DNA of 64,000 nucleotides from Escherichia whittamii (GTDB lineage: Bacteria > Pseudomonadota > Gammaproteobacteria > Enterobacterales > Enterobacteriaceae): positions 375,890 through 439,889 of the forward strand of contig NZ_JACSQI010000003.1 of assembly GCF_014836715.1 (NCBI RefSeq), given 5' to 3'. The position numbers were made by a program, and so were the translations under genes. Positions 28,479 through 37,837 of this stretch are shown in pieces (position 1 is the first letter of the stretch; every line of letters begins with the position of its first letter). The notes beneath the pieces are model-generated. The model saw nothing but the letters and a program-made list of their open reading frames with translations, did no database searches and was not told the origin of the DNA.

Positions 28479-30086
28479 TCAATGTGCCTTGATATACAAC
28501 TCTTTGCTGTAGACATAATCCTGAGGATTATGCAGCGGGAAACCGCCAACGTAGGGTTTAAGCAGTTTGATCAGCGGTTGATAGTAGATGGGAATGAGCG
28601 GTGCCTGCTGGTTAATAATGGCCTCAGCCTGTTGATACAGCGCATTACGTTTTCCCGCATCGGTGGTTTGCGCGGCCTGATTCAATAACGCGTCATACTG
28701 CGCGTTTTTCCAGTGACCGACGTTCTCTTTACTATCGCTTTTAAGCGTGTTCAGAAAGGTGGAAGCATCATTATACGTCGCATCCCACGACTGCCGCGAC
28801 AACATGAAATCACCGCTACGTCGGGCATCGAGATACGTTTTCCATTCCATCGTTCGCAACGTCACCTGTGCGCCAAGCCATTTTTTCCATTCGGAAGACA
28901 AGGCTATCGCCGTTTTCTCATGCAGATCGTATTTGTTGTAGAACAGTTCAAAGCGTAGCGGGTGAGAGGCGTCGTATCCCGCCTGTTTCAGCAAGGCTTT
29001 TGCCGTCGCCACGCGCTCACTCATTGGCTGTTGCAGTTCATCGAACGTCGGTGCGTTAAAGCCTTCAACCTCTGGCGGCGTCAACGTGGTTGCAGGCGTT
29101 CGCAGCCCAAGTACCTTTTGCGCGATTAACTGTCTGTCGACCGTCAGATATAACGCCCGCCGCACACGCACGTCGTCAAACGGCGTTTTCTGCGTATTGA
29201 AGTTGTAATATTCGCTGTTCAGACGCGGGATAATCTGCAACTCGCCTGGCAACGATTTTTCGATAGCCGGAATTTGCTGCGCCGGAACCCAGGTCAGATC
29301 GACCTCTCCCGCGCGATAGCGGTTATAACCGGTGACCGCATTATCCAGCGCCAGATACTCGACCTGCTGCAAAACGGTATGCTCTGCATCGCGGTACTTA
29401 GAATTTTTGCGAGCAGTAATCTTTTCGTTAACTACCCATTTATCAAGCACAAAGGCACCGTTGTAAACCATATGTTCTGGCTTACTCCAGCTATCGCCAT
29501 ATTTCGCTATTACATGATGTGGAACAGGAAACAACGTCGGCCAGGCTAGCATCGTCGTAAACCACGGTACGGGCTGCTCAAGCGTGACTTCAAGGGTGCG
29601 TTCATCTGTCGCTTTCACGCCTAACGATGAGACATCCGCTTTTCCCGCCGCGATAGCCGCTGCATTTTTAATATGCGCCTGCGCCAGATAGCCAGCAAAA
29701 GGGCTTGCCGTTTTGGGGTCAACCGCGCGCTGCCAGCCGAGGACAAAATCTTGAGCTGTCAGAGGCTGACCATCAGACCACTGTAGGCCGTTGCGTAAAT
29801 GGAAAACATAGCGTTTGCCGCCATCAGACACTTCCCAGGACTCGGCCTGAGCGGGTTGCACTTTGCCTTCGCTGTCCATCCATACCAGACCTTCAAACAG
29901 ATCCAGCACAATCTGCGCGGCAGTATTCTCCTCAACCTTTTGCGGGTCGAGTGTGCCTGGATCGCTATGATTGTTGTAACGAAAGACTTGTTGCGAAGAG
30001 AGCGGAGTATTGGCGGGAACGTCAGCAGCGTAGAGAGGAGTCGCACTTACCAGGCTGACCAGCCATAATAAATTTCGCGTATACAT
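28479..30086 (-). CDS. ygiS: Peptide-type ABC transporter binding protein YgiS
   Basis: This 535-residue periplasmic protein of the OppA/DppA (SBP_bac_5) family has a signal peptide, LLWLVSLVSATPLYA, with cleavage near residue 20. The family signature is present as DGKRYVFHLR-type beta strands and VRRALYLTVDRQLIAQKV. No ABC permease genes adjoin it, so it is an orphan binding protein. K-12 YgiS has been linked to deoxycholate uptake. In K-12 the mqsRA toxin-antitoxin genes lie just upstream, but here only 107 bp separate it from ygiV. Confidence 0.94.
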   Translation of the reverse strand: MYTRNLLWLVSLVSATPLYAADVPANTPLSSQQVFRYNNHSDPGTLDPQKVEENTAAQIVLDLFEGLVWMDSEGKVQPAQAESWEVSDGGKRYVFHLRNGLQWSDGQPLTAQDFVLGWQRAVDPKTASPFAGYLAQAHIKNAAAIAAGKADVSSLGVKATDERTLEVTLEQPVPWFTTMLAWPTLFPVPHHVIAKYGDSWSKPEHMVYNGAFVLDKWVVNEKITARKNSKYRDAEHTVLQQVEYLALDNAVTGYNRYRAGEVDLTWVPAQQIPAIEKSLPGELQIIPRLNSEYYNFNTQKTPFDDVRVRRALYLTVDRQLIAQKVLGLRTPATTLTPPEVEGFNAPTFDELQQPMSERVATAKALLKQAGYDASHPLRFELFYNKYDLHEKTAIALSSEWKKWLGAQVTLRTMEWKTYLDARRSGDFMLSRQSWDATYNDASTFLNTLKSDSKENVGHWKNAQYDALLNQAAQTTDAGKRNALYQQAEAIINQQAPLIPIYYQPLIKLLKPYVGGFPLHNPQDYVYSKELYIKAH

Positions 30087-30193
30087 GGTATTCCTTACCG
30101 GAGAAATTATAAGCCCGACAACAATACGCCTGTGGCATTGTTAGCTCAAACTTATCACGAGTGATTTGGTTCACACTCCGGAAAAGATCCCCT

Positions 30194-30676
30194 TCACATT
30201 AACGGCACATAAACATCCGTTTTCAATTGCTGCTCTGCTATCCCTTCGCCCAGGTTGGTGTAATGAAACAGAATCGGAGCGTTACGTATTTTCTCGCCGC
30301 TTTCAGGAAGCCAGCTGCGAATGATGGTCCAGATGGTGTGAGATATGTTATCCAGGTCGCCAACATGGCGGGCTACGGCATAACGTCCCGACGTAAGTTC
30401 ACCATTACTCACCCCATAACGATTCTCCGGAATCGGTTCGTTAACGCTGCCGCAGATATCAAAGCGAAACGCATCTGGCGCGGTGGTGGCAGGATCGTCC
30501 CAGGCGACGCCAAAAGTCTGGCTTTGGTTAACAGGAGAAAGCCCCGTCTCTTTGCGCCACATGATAAATTTTGCCACGCTGTAGTTGAGCAACTCAGGGC
30601 TACAGCGATGTGGCAACATCGCCACAGGGATTGATGGGAAATCGATAATGTTTACATCCAGTGTCAGGTTTGTCAT
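30194..30676 (-). CDS. ygiV: GyrI-like / AraC effector-domain protein YgiV
   Basis: This 160-residue stand-alone GyrI-like domain contains the SHYTL-type segment PSIPVAMLPHRCSPE near the N-terminus and a C-terminal FHYTNLGEG and TDVYVPL strand typical of the SbmC/GyrI fold. Such domains bind small hydrophobic ligands; YgiV is reported as a repressor affecting biofilm genes, although no DNA-binding domain is visible. It lies between ygiS and ygiW on the same strand, with a GC hairpin separating it from ygiW. Confidence 0.92.
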   Translation of the reverse strand: MTNLTLDVNIIDFPSIPVAMLPHRCSPELLNYSVAKFIMWRKETGLSPVNQSQTFGVAWDDPATTAPDAFRFDICGSVNEPIPENRYGVSNGELTSGRYAVARHVGDLDNISHTIWTIIRSWLPESGEKIRNAPILFHYTNLGEGIAEQQLKTDVYVPLM

Positions 30677-30698
30677 TTTGCCTCCCTGCGAAATTATT

Positions 30699-30717
30699 CC
30701 CGGGAACGCGTCCCGGG
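30699..30717 (-). terminator. GC hairpin after ygiW
   Basis: CCCGGGA and TCCCGGG form a 7-bp stem around a short ACGCG loop. It is followed on the minus strand by AATAATTT, so it is a moderate terminator for ygiW before ygiV. Confidence 0.5.
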
Positions 30718-30727
30718 AGCGGTAAAA

Positions 30728-31120
30728 TTACGGGTTTACTTTGCGGATCTGTTTAACGTCAATTTCAACAGAGTTCCAGTCTTTATCCACTTCGCCCTGA
30801 ATCTCAACCGTATCTTTCGGCGTCACAGTCACACCGTTCCAGCGTTTGTGGTCGATATCTACATTGATGGTGCCGCTGGCATCTTTGAACAGGTACAGAT
30901 CGTCAGAGATGCGCTCAACGATATTGCCGCGCAGAGTTACCCAGGTGTCGTCACGCAGAGATTTCGCGTTTTCTACGTTAGTTACACTGCCGTTCGGCCC
31001 CTGGAATCCACCGGTCTGACTTTGTGTTGCCGATGGGCCAGAAAAACCACCCTGCTCTGCTGCCATTACCGGTGCGCTGCACAGAGCCATTACTGCAATT
31101 ACTGCTGCTAATTTTTTCAT
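30728..31120 (-). CDS. ygiW: Periplasmic BOF-domain protein YgiW
   Basis: This 130-residue protein has a 20-residue signal peptide, VIAVMALCSAPVMA, and a C-terminal bacterial OB-fold (BOF) domain (WVTLRGNIVERISDDLYLF and the VEIQGEV strand). It is involved in tolerance to stress such as hydrogen peroxide and low pH and is also called VisP in Salmonella, where it binds peptidoglycan. I chose the ATG at 31120, which starts the signal peptide; the upstream open frame is non-coding leader. It is divergent from qseBC. Confidence 0.95.
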   Translation of the reverse strand: MKKLAAVIAVMALCSAPVMAAEQGGFSGPSATQSQTGGFQGPNGSVTNVENAKSLRDDTWVTLRGNIVERISDDLYLFKDASGTINVDIDHKRWNGVTVTPKDTVEIQGEVDKDWNSVEIDVKQIRKVNP

Positions 31121-31169
31121 GTTTGTTACTCCCTTTAATGTCTGTTTCCGGGCATTAAACAAGATAGTC

Positions 31170-31186
31170 CTTAACAACTTCTTAAG
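31170..31186. promoter_or_regulatory. CTTAAC-N5-CTTAAG direct repeat between ygiW and qseB
   Basis: CTTAAC and CTTAAG are spaced by five bases, exactly the layout of PmrA-type response-regulator boxes (CTTAAT-N5-CTTAAT). QseB belongs to the same OmpR subfamily as PmrA and is known to autoregulate. The site lies 84 bp before the qseB start and 50 bp before ygiW. The repeat is seen; the regulator identity is inferred. Confidence 0.65.
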
Positions 31187-31270
31187 GAAAAAAAGAAAAT
31201 TTAGGGCTGTACAGAGCACGTTACAACACGGTTTACTTGCAACAAATACAGTTATCGCAGGGATGAAAAG

Positions 31271-31930
31271 ATGCGAATTTTACTGATAGAAGATGACATG
31301 CTGATTGGCGATGGCATCAAAACAGGTCTGAGTAAGATGGGTTTTAGCGTCGACTGGTTTACGGAAGGTCGTCAGGGAAAAGAGGCGCTTTATAGCGCGC
31401 CTTATGACGCGGTGATCCTTGATTTAACCTTACCGGGAATGGATGGTCGCGATATTTTACGCGAGTGGCGGGGTAAAGGTCAGCGTGAACCGGTACTGAT
31501 TCTCACTGCACGCGACGCTCTGGCCGAACGCGTGGAAGGTTTGCGCCTGGGCGCGGACGATTATCTATGCAAACCTTTTGCGTTGATAGAAGTCGCAGCC
31601 AGGCTGGAGGCTCTGATGCGCCGAACCAACGGCCAGGCCAGCAACGAGCTGCGCCACGGTAACGTAATGCTCGACCCCGGCAAACGGATCGCCACGCTGG
31701 CAGGTGAATCCTTAACGTTAAAGCCAAAAGAGTTTGCCCTACTAGAACTCTTAATGCGCAACGCCGGTCGGGTACTGCCGCGCAAACTGATTGAAGAAAA
31801 ACTGTATACCTGGGACGAAGAGGTCACCAGCAATGCCGTCGAAGTGCATGTACATCACCTGCGGCGCAAACTCGGCAGTGACTTTATTCGTACCGTTCAC
31901 GGTATAGGCTACACATTAGGTGAAAAATGA
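31271..31930 (+). CDS. qseB: Two-component response regulator QseB
   Basis: This 219-residue OmpR-family regulator has an N-terminal receiver domain with acidic pocket Glu7-Asp8-Asp9 and phospho-acceptor Asp51 ([12 protein letters not shown]). The C-terminal winged helix contains [16 protein letters not shown]. It controls flagella, virulence genes and its own operon with the kinase QseC, and cross-talks with PmrAB. It overlaps qseC by 4 bp (ATGA). Confidence 0.97.
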   Translation: MRILLIEDDMLIGDGIKTGLSKMGFSVDWFTEGRQGKEALYSAPYDAVILDLTLPGMDGRDILREWRGKGQREPVLILTARDALAERVEGLRLGADDYLCKPFALIEVAARLEALMRRTNGQASNELRHGNVMLDPGKRIATLAGESLTLKPKEFALLELLMRNAGRVLPRKLIEEKLYTWDEEVTSNAVEVHVHHLRRKLGSDFIRTVHGIGYTLGEK

Positions 31931-33276
31931 AATTTACCCAACGCCTTAGTCTGCGAGTCAGACTGACGCTGATCTTTTTGATTCTGGCCTCGGTGACCTG
32001 GCTGCTTTCCAGTTTTGTCGCCTGGAAGCAAACAACGGATAACGTCGATGAGTTGTTCGATACCCAGTTAATGCTGTTTGCCAAACGGTTAAGTACGCTC
32101 GATCTCAACGAAATCAATGCGGCAGATCGTATGGCAAGAACGCCTAAGAAATTCAAACACGGTCATGTAGATGATGATGCACTGACCTTTGCCGTCTTTA
32201 CCCACGATGGAAAAATGGTGCTCAACGATGGCGACAACGGAGAAGATATTCCCTATAGCTATCAACGTGAAGGTTTTGCTGACGGGCAACTGATAGGTGA
32301 TAAAGATCAATGGCGTTTTATCTGGATGACATCACCTGATGGTAAATATCGCATCGCTGTCGGTCAGGAATGGGAATACCGTGAAGACATGGCGCTGGCG
32401 ATTGTTATCGGACAGCTCATTCCGTGGCTTGTCGCGCTACCGATTATGTTAATCATCATGATGGTACTGCTGGGTCGTGAACTCTCACCGCTGAACAAAC
32501 TGGCGCTGGCGCTACGTATGCGCGATCCCGACTCGGAAAAACCGCTCGACACCACCGGTGTGCCGAGCGAAGTGCGTCCGCTGGTTGAGTCGCTGAATCA
32601 ACTTTTCGAACGTACACATGCGATGATGGTTCGTGAGCGACGCTTTACCTCCGATGCCGCTCACGAACTGCGTAGCCCGTTAACCGCGCTGAAAGTACAA
32701 ACCGAAGTCGCGCAGCTTTCTGACGACGATCCACAGGCACGAAAAAAAGCCCTGATGCAATTACATTCCGGGATCGATCGCGCCACGCGCCTGGTTGACC
32801 AACTGCTCACTTTGTCGCGGCTGGATTCGCTGGATAATCTTCAGGACGTCGCGGAAATCCCACTTGAAGATCTCCTGCAATCGTCGGTAATGGATATTTA
32901 CCACACGGCGCAGCAGGCGAAAATTGACGTGCGGCTGACGCTCAATGCCCAGGGCATCAAACGCACCGGACAACCGCTATTGTTAAGCCTACTGGTACGA
33001 AATCTGCTGGATAACGCTGTGCGTTACAGTCCACAAGGCAGCGTGGTGGACGTCACGCTGAATGCCGATAATTTCACCATAAGGGATAACGGCCCCGGAG
33101 TAACGCCAGAGGCACTGGCGCGAATTGGTGAACGCTTCTATCGCCCACCGGGACAAACCGCCACCGGCAGCGGGCTTGGGCTGTCGATTGTCCAGCGAAT
33201 CGCCAGGCTGCATGGTATGAATGTTGTGTTTGGTAATGCAAAACAAGGTGGATTTGAGGCGAAGGTGAGCTGGTAA
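31927..33276 (+). CDS. qseC: Sensor histidine kinase QseC
   Basis: This 449-residue kinase has two transmembrane helices (about 12-32 and 158-183) flanking a periplasmic sensor domain, then a HAMP segment, the phospho-acceptor His246 in [12 protein letters not shown], and the ATP-binding N, D and G boxes ([26 protein letters not shown]). It is reported to sense autoinducer-3, epinephrine and norepinephrine. It is translationally coupled to qseB and ends at a hairpin with TTTT. Confidence 0.97.
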   Translation: MKFTQRLSLRVRLTLIFLILASVTWLLSSFVAWKQTTDNVDELFDTQLMLFAKRLSTLDLNEINAADRMARTPKKFKHGHVDDDALTFAVFTHDGKMVLNDGDNGEDIPYSYQREGFADGQLIGDKDQWRFIWMTSPDGKYRIAVGQEWEYREDMALAIVIGQLIPWLVALPIMLIIMMVLLGRELSPLNKLALALRMRDPDSEKPLDTTGVPSEVRPLVESLNQLFERTHAMMVRERRFTSDAAHELRSPLTALKVQTEVAQLSDDDPQARKKALMQLHSGIDRATRLVDQLLTLSRLDSLDNLQDVAEIPLEDLLQSSVMDIYHTAQQAKIDVRLTLNAQGIKRTGQPLLLSLLVRNLLDNAVRYSPQGSVVDVTLNADNFTIRDNGPGVTPEALARIGERFYRPPGQTATGSGLGLSIVQRIARLHGMNVVFGNAKQGGFEAKVSW

Positions 33277-33284
33277 CGCCTATG

Positions 33285-33320
33285 TCTATGAGGGCCGTTA
33301 AAACGACTCTCATAGATTTT
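33285..33320 (+). terminator. Terminator after qseC
   Basis: TCTATGAG and CTCATAGA form an 8-bp stem followed by TTTTA, 8 bp after the qseC stop codon and directly before the ygiZ 3' end on the opposite strand. Confidence 0.7.
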
Positions 33321-33321
33321 A

Positions 33322-33654
33322 TTAATAGCAAAATATAAGCCGTCCCCAAAAAAGCCACCAACCACAAACCAGACAAATAACGAGAGAGATTACATATAAC
33401 CAAAACTCGAATATTTCCCGCACAAAGAGTTTTCTTAAGATGATAATAATAAGTGGCGTCAGAAGAAAAAATGCTGCAATCATTGCTTGTAATATACGAT
33501 CTTCGCTTGAAACGGAAGGTATACTGCAAATATTGTCTCCCGACTCAAGCATCCAGTCATATTTATTGAAAGCAAAGAAATTTTCTGCTAGCCAATAAGC
33601 AAGCATTATATATAACAGTGCTTCAAATATTGTTTGAATTTTCTGCTTTAACAT
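33322..33654 (-). CDS. ygiZ: Inner membrane protein YgiZ
   Basis: This 110-residue protein has three hydrophobic helices, near 10-29, 57-75 and 85-105. It matches K-12 YgiZ as I recall. The function is unknown. It converges on qseC. The region around it is AT-rich compared with its neighbours. Confidence 0.88.
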   Translation of the reverse strand: MLKQKIQTIFEALLYIMLAYWLAENFFAFNKYDWMLESGDNICSIPSVSSEDRILQAMIAAFFLLTPLIIIILRKLFVREIFEFWLYVISLVICLVCGWWLFWGRLIFCY

Positions 33655-33974
33655 ATTTCAGCACGTTCCAAAAAAAATCCATTTATAATTATCAACGTCA
33701 CGCGTTGATATTTTTACTTTTACTTATTCAACGCCATAGTTATAAGTCTCCAGAAAAACCGAACCAAACCTGTAAACTAATCCTGTACTAGTGGAAATTA
33801 TGAGGAATTGCTATCAGTATTGTCATTTTCAGAAAATATTTATCCTGCATCGATGGGTCAGAGCAAGATCAGACTTTTGCTAAATTCGCAAAAGACTTTG
33901 CACATTTTGCTAATTTCACCGTGCCGCTCTGTGACGTACTATAGTCGACAAACTTCTCACCTTGAGGATAAAAA
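33655..33974. other. 320-bp gap between ygiZ and mdaB with a hairpin and the mdaB promoter
   Basis: No gene is seen here. A terminator-like hairpin lies at 33690-33715 on the plus strand: TATCAACG and CGTTGATA with a 5-base loop, followed by TTTTT. It could stop transcripts reading through from qseC. The last 60 bp must hold the mdaB promoter; the ribosome site is TTGAGG before the ATG at 33975. Confidence 0.6.
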
Positions 33975-34556
33975 ATGAGCAACATCCTGATTATCAACGG
34001 CGCGAAGAAATTCGCCCACTCCAATGGTCAACTGAACGACACCCTGACCGAAGTCGCGGATGGCACGCTGCGCGACCTCGGGCATGATGTCCGCATCGTT
34101 CGCGCCGACAGCGACTACGATGTCAAAGCCGAAGTACAAAACTTTCTCTGGGCTGATGTGGTTATCTGGCAGATGCCAGGCTGGTGGATGGGCGCACCGT
34201 GGACGGTGAAAAAATACATTGATGATGTGTTCACCGAAGGTCACGGCACGCTGTATGCCAGCGATGGTCGTACTCGTAAAGACCCGTCGAAAAAATACGG
34301 TTCTGGCGGCCTGGTACAGGGCAAAAAATATATGCTTTCCCTGACCTGGAACGCCCCAATGGAAGCCTTCACCGAAAAAGACCAGTTCTTCCACGGCGTT
34401 GGCGTTGACGGCGTGTATCTGCCATTCCATAAAGCAAACCAATTCCTCGGTATGGAACCGCTGCCGACATTTATCGCTAATGACGTGATAAAAATGCCTG
34501 ATGTTCCCCGCTATACTGAAGAATATCGCAAGCATCTTGTAGAGATTTTTGGTTAA
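33975..34556 (+). CDS. mdaB: NADPH:quinone oxidoreductase MdaB
   Basis: This 193-residue flavodoxin-like FAD enzyme reduces quinones by two electrons in the cytosol. The N-terminal NILIINGAKKFAHSNGQLN forms the phosphate loop, and the MPGWWMGAPWTVKKYID region is typical of the family. It works with the quinol monooxygenase YgiN, whose gene lies 30 bp downstream, in a proposed quinone redox cycle. Confidence 0.96.
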   Translation: MSNILIINGAKKFAHSNGQLNDTLTEVADGTLRDLGHDVRIVRADSDYDVKAEVQNFLWADVVIWQMPGWWMGAPWTVKKYIDDVFTEGHGTLYASDGRTRKDPSKKYGSGGLVQGKKYMLSLTWNAPMEAFTEKDQFFHGVGVDGVYLPFHKANQFLGMEPLPTFIANDVIKMPDVPRYTEEYRKHLVEIFG

Positions 34557-34586
34557 CTAGGGCTCTGGCTTTAGAAGGAGTTAACC

Positions 34587-34901
34587 ATGATTACAGTAAT
34601 CGCAGAAATCCGTACTCGTCCTGGTCAGCATCACCGTCAGGCGGTATTGGATCAGTTTGCTAAAATCGTTCCAACCGTTCTGAAGGAAGAAGGTTGCCAC
34701 GGCTACGCGCCAATGGTGGATTGCGCTGCTGGCGTGAGTTTCCAGTCTATGGCGCCGGACTCTATCGTGATGATTGAGCAGTGGGAAAGCATTGCCCATC
34801 TTGAAGCGCATTTGCAGACGCCGCACATGAAAGCGTACAGCGAAGCCGTAAAAGGCGATGTGCTGGAGATGAATATTCGTATCCTGCAACCAGGGCTTTG
34901 A
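34587..34901 (+). CDS. ygiN: Quinol monooxygenase YgiN
   Basis: This 104-residue protein is an ABM (antibiotic biosynthesis monooxygenase) ferredoxin-like dimer that oxidises menadiol and other quinols with O2, needing no cofactor. The segments VIAEIRTRPGQHHRQA and EQWESIAHLEAHLQTPHM are typical. It is cotranscribed with mdaB, with AAGGAG before the ATG. It is the last backbone gene before the siderophore island. Confidence 0.95.
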   Translation: MITVIAEIRTRPGQHHRQAVLDQFAKIVPTVLKEEGCHGYAPMVDCAAGVSFQSMAPDSIVMIEQWESIAHLEAHLQTPHMKAYSEAVKGDVLEMNIRILQPGL

Positions 34902-34913
34902 CATCTCTGAAAA

Positions 34914-34937
34914 GAGGCCGGAGCTGTTACCGGCCTC
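34914..34937. terminator. Hairpin between ygiN and the RpiR-type regulator
   Basis: GAGGCCGG and CCGGCCTC form a perfect 8-bp stem around an 8-base loop between the convergent stop codons. It can serve mdaB-ygiN and the siderophore operon alike. Confidence 0.7.
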
Positions 34938-34945
34938 AGGTCAGA

Positions 34946-35833
34946 TTAGCCATTCTTTCTTCCCGTTTTCAAACCCCGATGGAAATCGTTAATTCGCTTA
35001 ATGGTTTTAACCGCACGCTGCGGCACTGCGGAAGCCACCGACCAGACAATCATTTCCAGACACAACAATACCGTACCATGTAGTGGCGTTTTCCCCTTTT
35101 CATCCCCGCGCGGAACATGAATCACGATACTGGCGTCTTTGCTAAAACGCGAATCCAGCGCGTTTGTCAGCAAAATAACAGGGATCCCCAGCCGTCTCGC
35201 TTCACGCAGCGTTGTCAGCCCCTCCCGGTGCGCAGATTTTTGCGCCATCATGATCAGAACATCGCCACGTTGAAGCGCGATCAGTTGCTCGGCAAGGCCA
35301 ATACCAGTACGGTTTAGCGCCGTGGCGGGTAAGCCAATGCGGTTGAATAACCGTGCGGTATAGTCCGCCAGGATACCCGAAGCGCCAATGCCAAAAATAA
35401 CAACTTGCCGCGCCTGCACCAGCATGGCTACCGCTTGTGCGAGCGCGTGGCGGTTTTCAGGCTCGGACAGGACATTACAGGTATACAAATGCCCTTCAAG
35501 AACAAAATCGATTGCGGTGTTAACATCGCTCGTCAAGTTACTCACCGTCGTAGACATCTTTTCGCTGGAGCTAAGGGCAGGACCAAGCCACTGTTCCAGA
35601 GTGCGTTTCAGATCCCGCAGCCCGGCAAACCCCAGGGCCTGGATAGCCCGAATCACTGTGGCATCGGAAGTGTTCAATGTGGCTGCAATTTCCATCGCCG
35701 TTTGCTCGAGTACCACTTCACGATGTTCATTAATGTAGCTGGCGACGGCTCTTAACCCCGGCGTTAACTGACTGGCACGAGTGCGGAAACGCTCACCAAA
35801 AATATCAACACGCGTTTTGTCTTTCTGGATCAT
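34946..35833 (-). CDS. RpiR/MurR-family regulator at the end of the siderophore operon
   Basis: This 295-residue protein has an N-terminal RpiR helix-turn-helix (ATLNTSDATVIRAIQALGF, about residues 50-68) and a C-terminal SIS domain (VVIFGIGASGILADYTARLF) that normally binds a phosphosugar. Its start overlaps the stop of the binding-protein gene by 4 bp, so it is made with the transporter. A sugar-phosphate-type regulator in an iron operon is unusual. The locus resembles the fitABCDER system described in extraintestinal E. coli, where the last gene is a regulator, but I could not confirm identity. Confidence 0.82.
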   Translation of the reverse strand: MIQKDKTRVDIFGERFRTRASQLTPGLRAVASYINEHREVVLEQTAMEIAATLNTSDATVIRAIQALGFAGLRDLKRTLEQWLGPALSSSEKMSTTVSNLTSDVNTAIDFVLEGHLYTCNVLSEPENRHALAQAVAMLVQARQVVIFGIGASGILADYTARLFNRIGLPATALNRTGIGLAEQLIALQRGDVLIMMAQKSAHREGLTTLREARRLGIPVILLTNALDSRFSKDASIVIHVPRGDEKGKTPLHGTVLLCLEMIVWSVASAVPQRAVKTIKRINDFHRGLKTGRKNG

Positions 35834-36777
35834 TTGGCCTCCGGTAAAGGTCGCCCCGCAATTTGTGATTGTATCTGCGCAGCCATCAGCCCAAGAGATG
35901 CAAAGGAGTTAGAAATCGCCTCTTCACGGGAAATCAATACATAACGCCCGGAACGACAGGCCGTAAGAAACTGGCACCATCCCGGCATCACTTTTTCCAT
36001 CGCTGCCAGCTCATCCTGAGGCTTACCACCAGTGTCACCACGCCAGGTTGCAAAAACAAAATCGGCATCCAGTTCAGGCAAACGCTCCGCGCTCACATCC
36101 ATTCGCCCACCTTCAGGAATGCTCTCAATCAGCGGCGGAAAGCGAAAACCAGCATCGCGTAATACCCGCCCCAGCGAATGATAGCTATGCATCACATTAA
36201 TTTTTCCCTGATTTGCCTGAATCACCGATACCGTTATTTTTTGGCTGTCCAGCGTCGCCTTCAGCGCATTGATTTGCGCCTGATAGCGGCGTTCAAGTAT
36301 CGCCAGCCGCGCCTGTGTTCCTGTAAGTACTGCCAGCTTGCGGTAGATTTCTGGCGCGCCCCCTTTGAGATGATCAATGCTCACCGTGGGCGCAATTTTT
36401 TCCAGTTGTTCAATGGGCGTATTGCGGGTCGGTTCTGTGATGATCAGGTCAGGCTTTGCCGCCACAATCGCTTCAATATCAATATCGGCTGTTCCAATGA
36501 AGGCTATTGATGAATTATCGAAGTCGACACCTGTCAGTAACGCACCTGATCGAATGAAATGGCTACCGTCAGGGCGTGTACGTCCGTGGCTGGCGACCGG
36601 GGGAACCCCAAGTTCAATCAAAGGAATGGTGATATCAAGATCGTGTAAAGAGACAATTCTCTTTGGATGTGCAGGCACTGTGACTTTGCGCCCTAAATCA
36701 TCGGTAAACACCTGAACTGGTTCTGTTGCACGGGCAAAAAATGACAACAGTATCAGCAGAGAAAAAAATAAACGCAT
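35830..36777 (-). CDS. Ferric-siderophore ABC transporter periplasmic binding protein
   Basis: This 315-residue FecB/BtuF-type binding protein has a signal peptide, [15 protein letters not shown], with cleavage near residue 17. It then carries DLGRKVTVPAHPKRIV, the family's start of the mature fold, and PDLIITEPTRNTPIEQLEKI. I chose the ATG at 36777 because GGGAG lies 4 bases before it; the frame is open 21 codons further into the permease gene. It captures an iron complex delivered by the outer-membrane receptor and passes it to the permease pair encoded just upstream. Confidence 0.87.
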   Translation of the reverse strand: MRLFFSLLILLSFFARATEPVQVFTDDLGRKVTVPAHPKRIVSLHDLDITIPLIELGVPPVASHGRTRPDGSHFIRSGALLTGVDFDNSSIAFIGTADIDIEAIVAAKPDLIITEPTRNTPIEQLEKIAPTVSIDHLKGGAPEIYRKLAVLTGTQARLAILERRYQAQINALKATLDSQKITVSVIQANQGKINVMHSYHSLGRVLRDAGFRFPPLIESIPEGGRMDVSAERLPELDADFVFATWRGDTGGKPQDELAAMEKVMPGWCQFLTACRSGRYVLISREEAISNSFASLGLMAAQIQSQIAGRPLPEAK

Positions 36778-36787
36778 ATAACTCCCG

Positions 36788-37837
36788 TTAAAAACTGTTC
36801 CTGCGCTGCCAGAGCAGTAGCAAAAAGAATGGTCCACCAATCAGTGAGATAACGATTCCCGCAGGGAGTTGCAAAGGCAAAAAAGCCAAACGCCCAATGC
36901 TATCCGCCAGGATGACTAACAACGCCCCCGATACGGCGCTCCCCAGCAGTAATGTCGTCTGCCCGCCACGCAGAATAAAACGTGACATATGGGGTGCTAT
37001 CAGCCCGACAAAGCCGATGTTGCCAACACACGAAACGCAGACGGCTGTCAGGATTATTGGTGCGGCTACACGTAACAACGCCAGGCGAGAACTATTCACG
37101 CCTAACCCGGTTGCAACCTGATGACCCAGCAGAGCGATATCCGCAGTCCGGGCAGTGAACAGCAATAAAAGAGCGGCTGGCAACATCCAACAGACTGAAA
37201 TACCGACTAACATCCAGTTAGCTGCATGCAGGCTTCCCGATAACCACATCAATGCAGTTTGTACATCACGAACATCTGCTGTGGTCATAAATACACCGAT
37301 CCCGGCAGCGAAAAACCAGGACACGCCAATGCCAATCAGAACAAATCGCGGGCGGGAAATATCGCGCGCGCAAAAAATCACGATTAAAGCCACCAACAAG
37401 CCACCAGCAAGACCCGCCACGGGGCGCCAGAACATTCCCAGCATTGGAAACTGAAAAATCAGCCACAGCACAGCCACGCTACATCCTTCTTTAACGCCGA
37501 TTAAACCGGGATCGGCAAGGCCGTTACGCGCAATGGATTGCATTGCGGCCCCTGCCATACCTAACATGGCCCCGCATAGCAATGCCATGATGACTCTCGG
37601 CAAGCGGATATCCTGCACAATATAACGTGCGTCGGTGCTTACGTTTTCTGGAGCAAACAACGCACGTCCTACTTCCGATGCCGGGACGGAGAAAGAACCA
37701 TGCATCAGACCGAATATCAGTATTCCAACCGCAAACAGAGACAGTCCACTAAGCAACAGCAGATTTTTAGGGCGAATCAGTGTCGAAAATTTACCAACAC
37801 GTAGTGGGCGTAGCCCGACGTTCATTATCTGACTCAT
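36788..37837 (-). CDS. Ferric-siderophore ABC permease (FecCD family), subunit 2
   Basis: This 349-residue BtuC/FecCD-type permease has about ten membrane helices. The coupling segment VSCVGNIGFVGLIAPHMSRF and the opening GAMLGMAGAAMQSIARNGLADPGLIG are family hallmarks. It overlaps the other permease gene by 4 bp (ATGA). The pair forms the heterodimeric inner-membrane channel. Confidence 0.9.
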   Translation of the reverse strand: MSQIMNVGLRPLRVGKFSTLIRPKNLLLLSGLSLFAVGILIFGLMHGSFSVPASEVGRALFAPENVSTDARYIVQDIRLPRVIMALLCGAMLGMAGAAMQSIARNGLADPGLIGVKEGCSVAVLWLIFQFPMLGMFWRPVAGLAGGLLVALIVIFCARDISRPRFVLIGIGVSWFFAAGIGVFMTTADVRDVQTALMWLSGSLHAANWMLVGISVCWMLPAALLLLFTARTADIALLGHQVATGLGVNSSRLALLRVAAPIILTAVCVSCVGNIGFVGLIAPHMSRFILRGGQTTLLLGSAVSGALLVILADSIGRLAFLPLQLPAGIVISLIGGPFFLLLLWQRRNSF

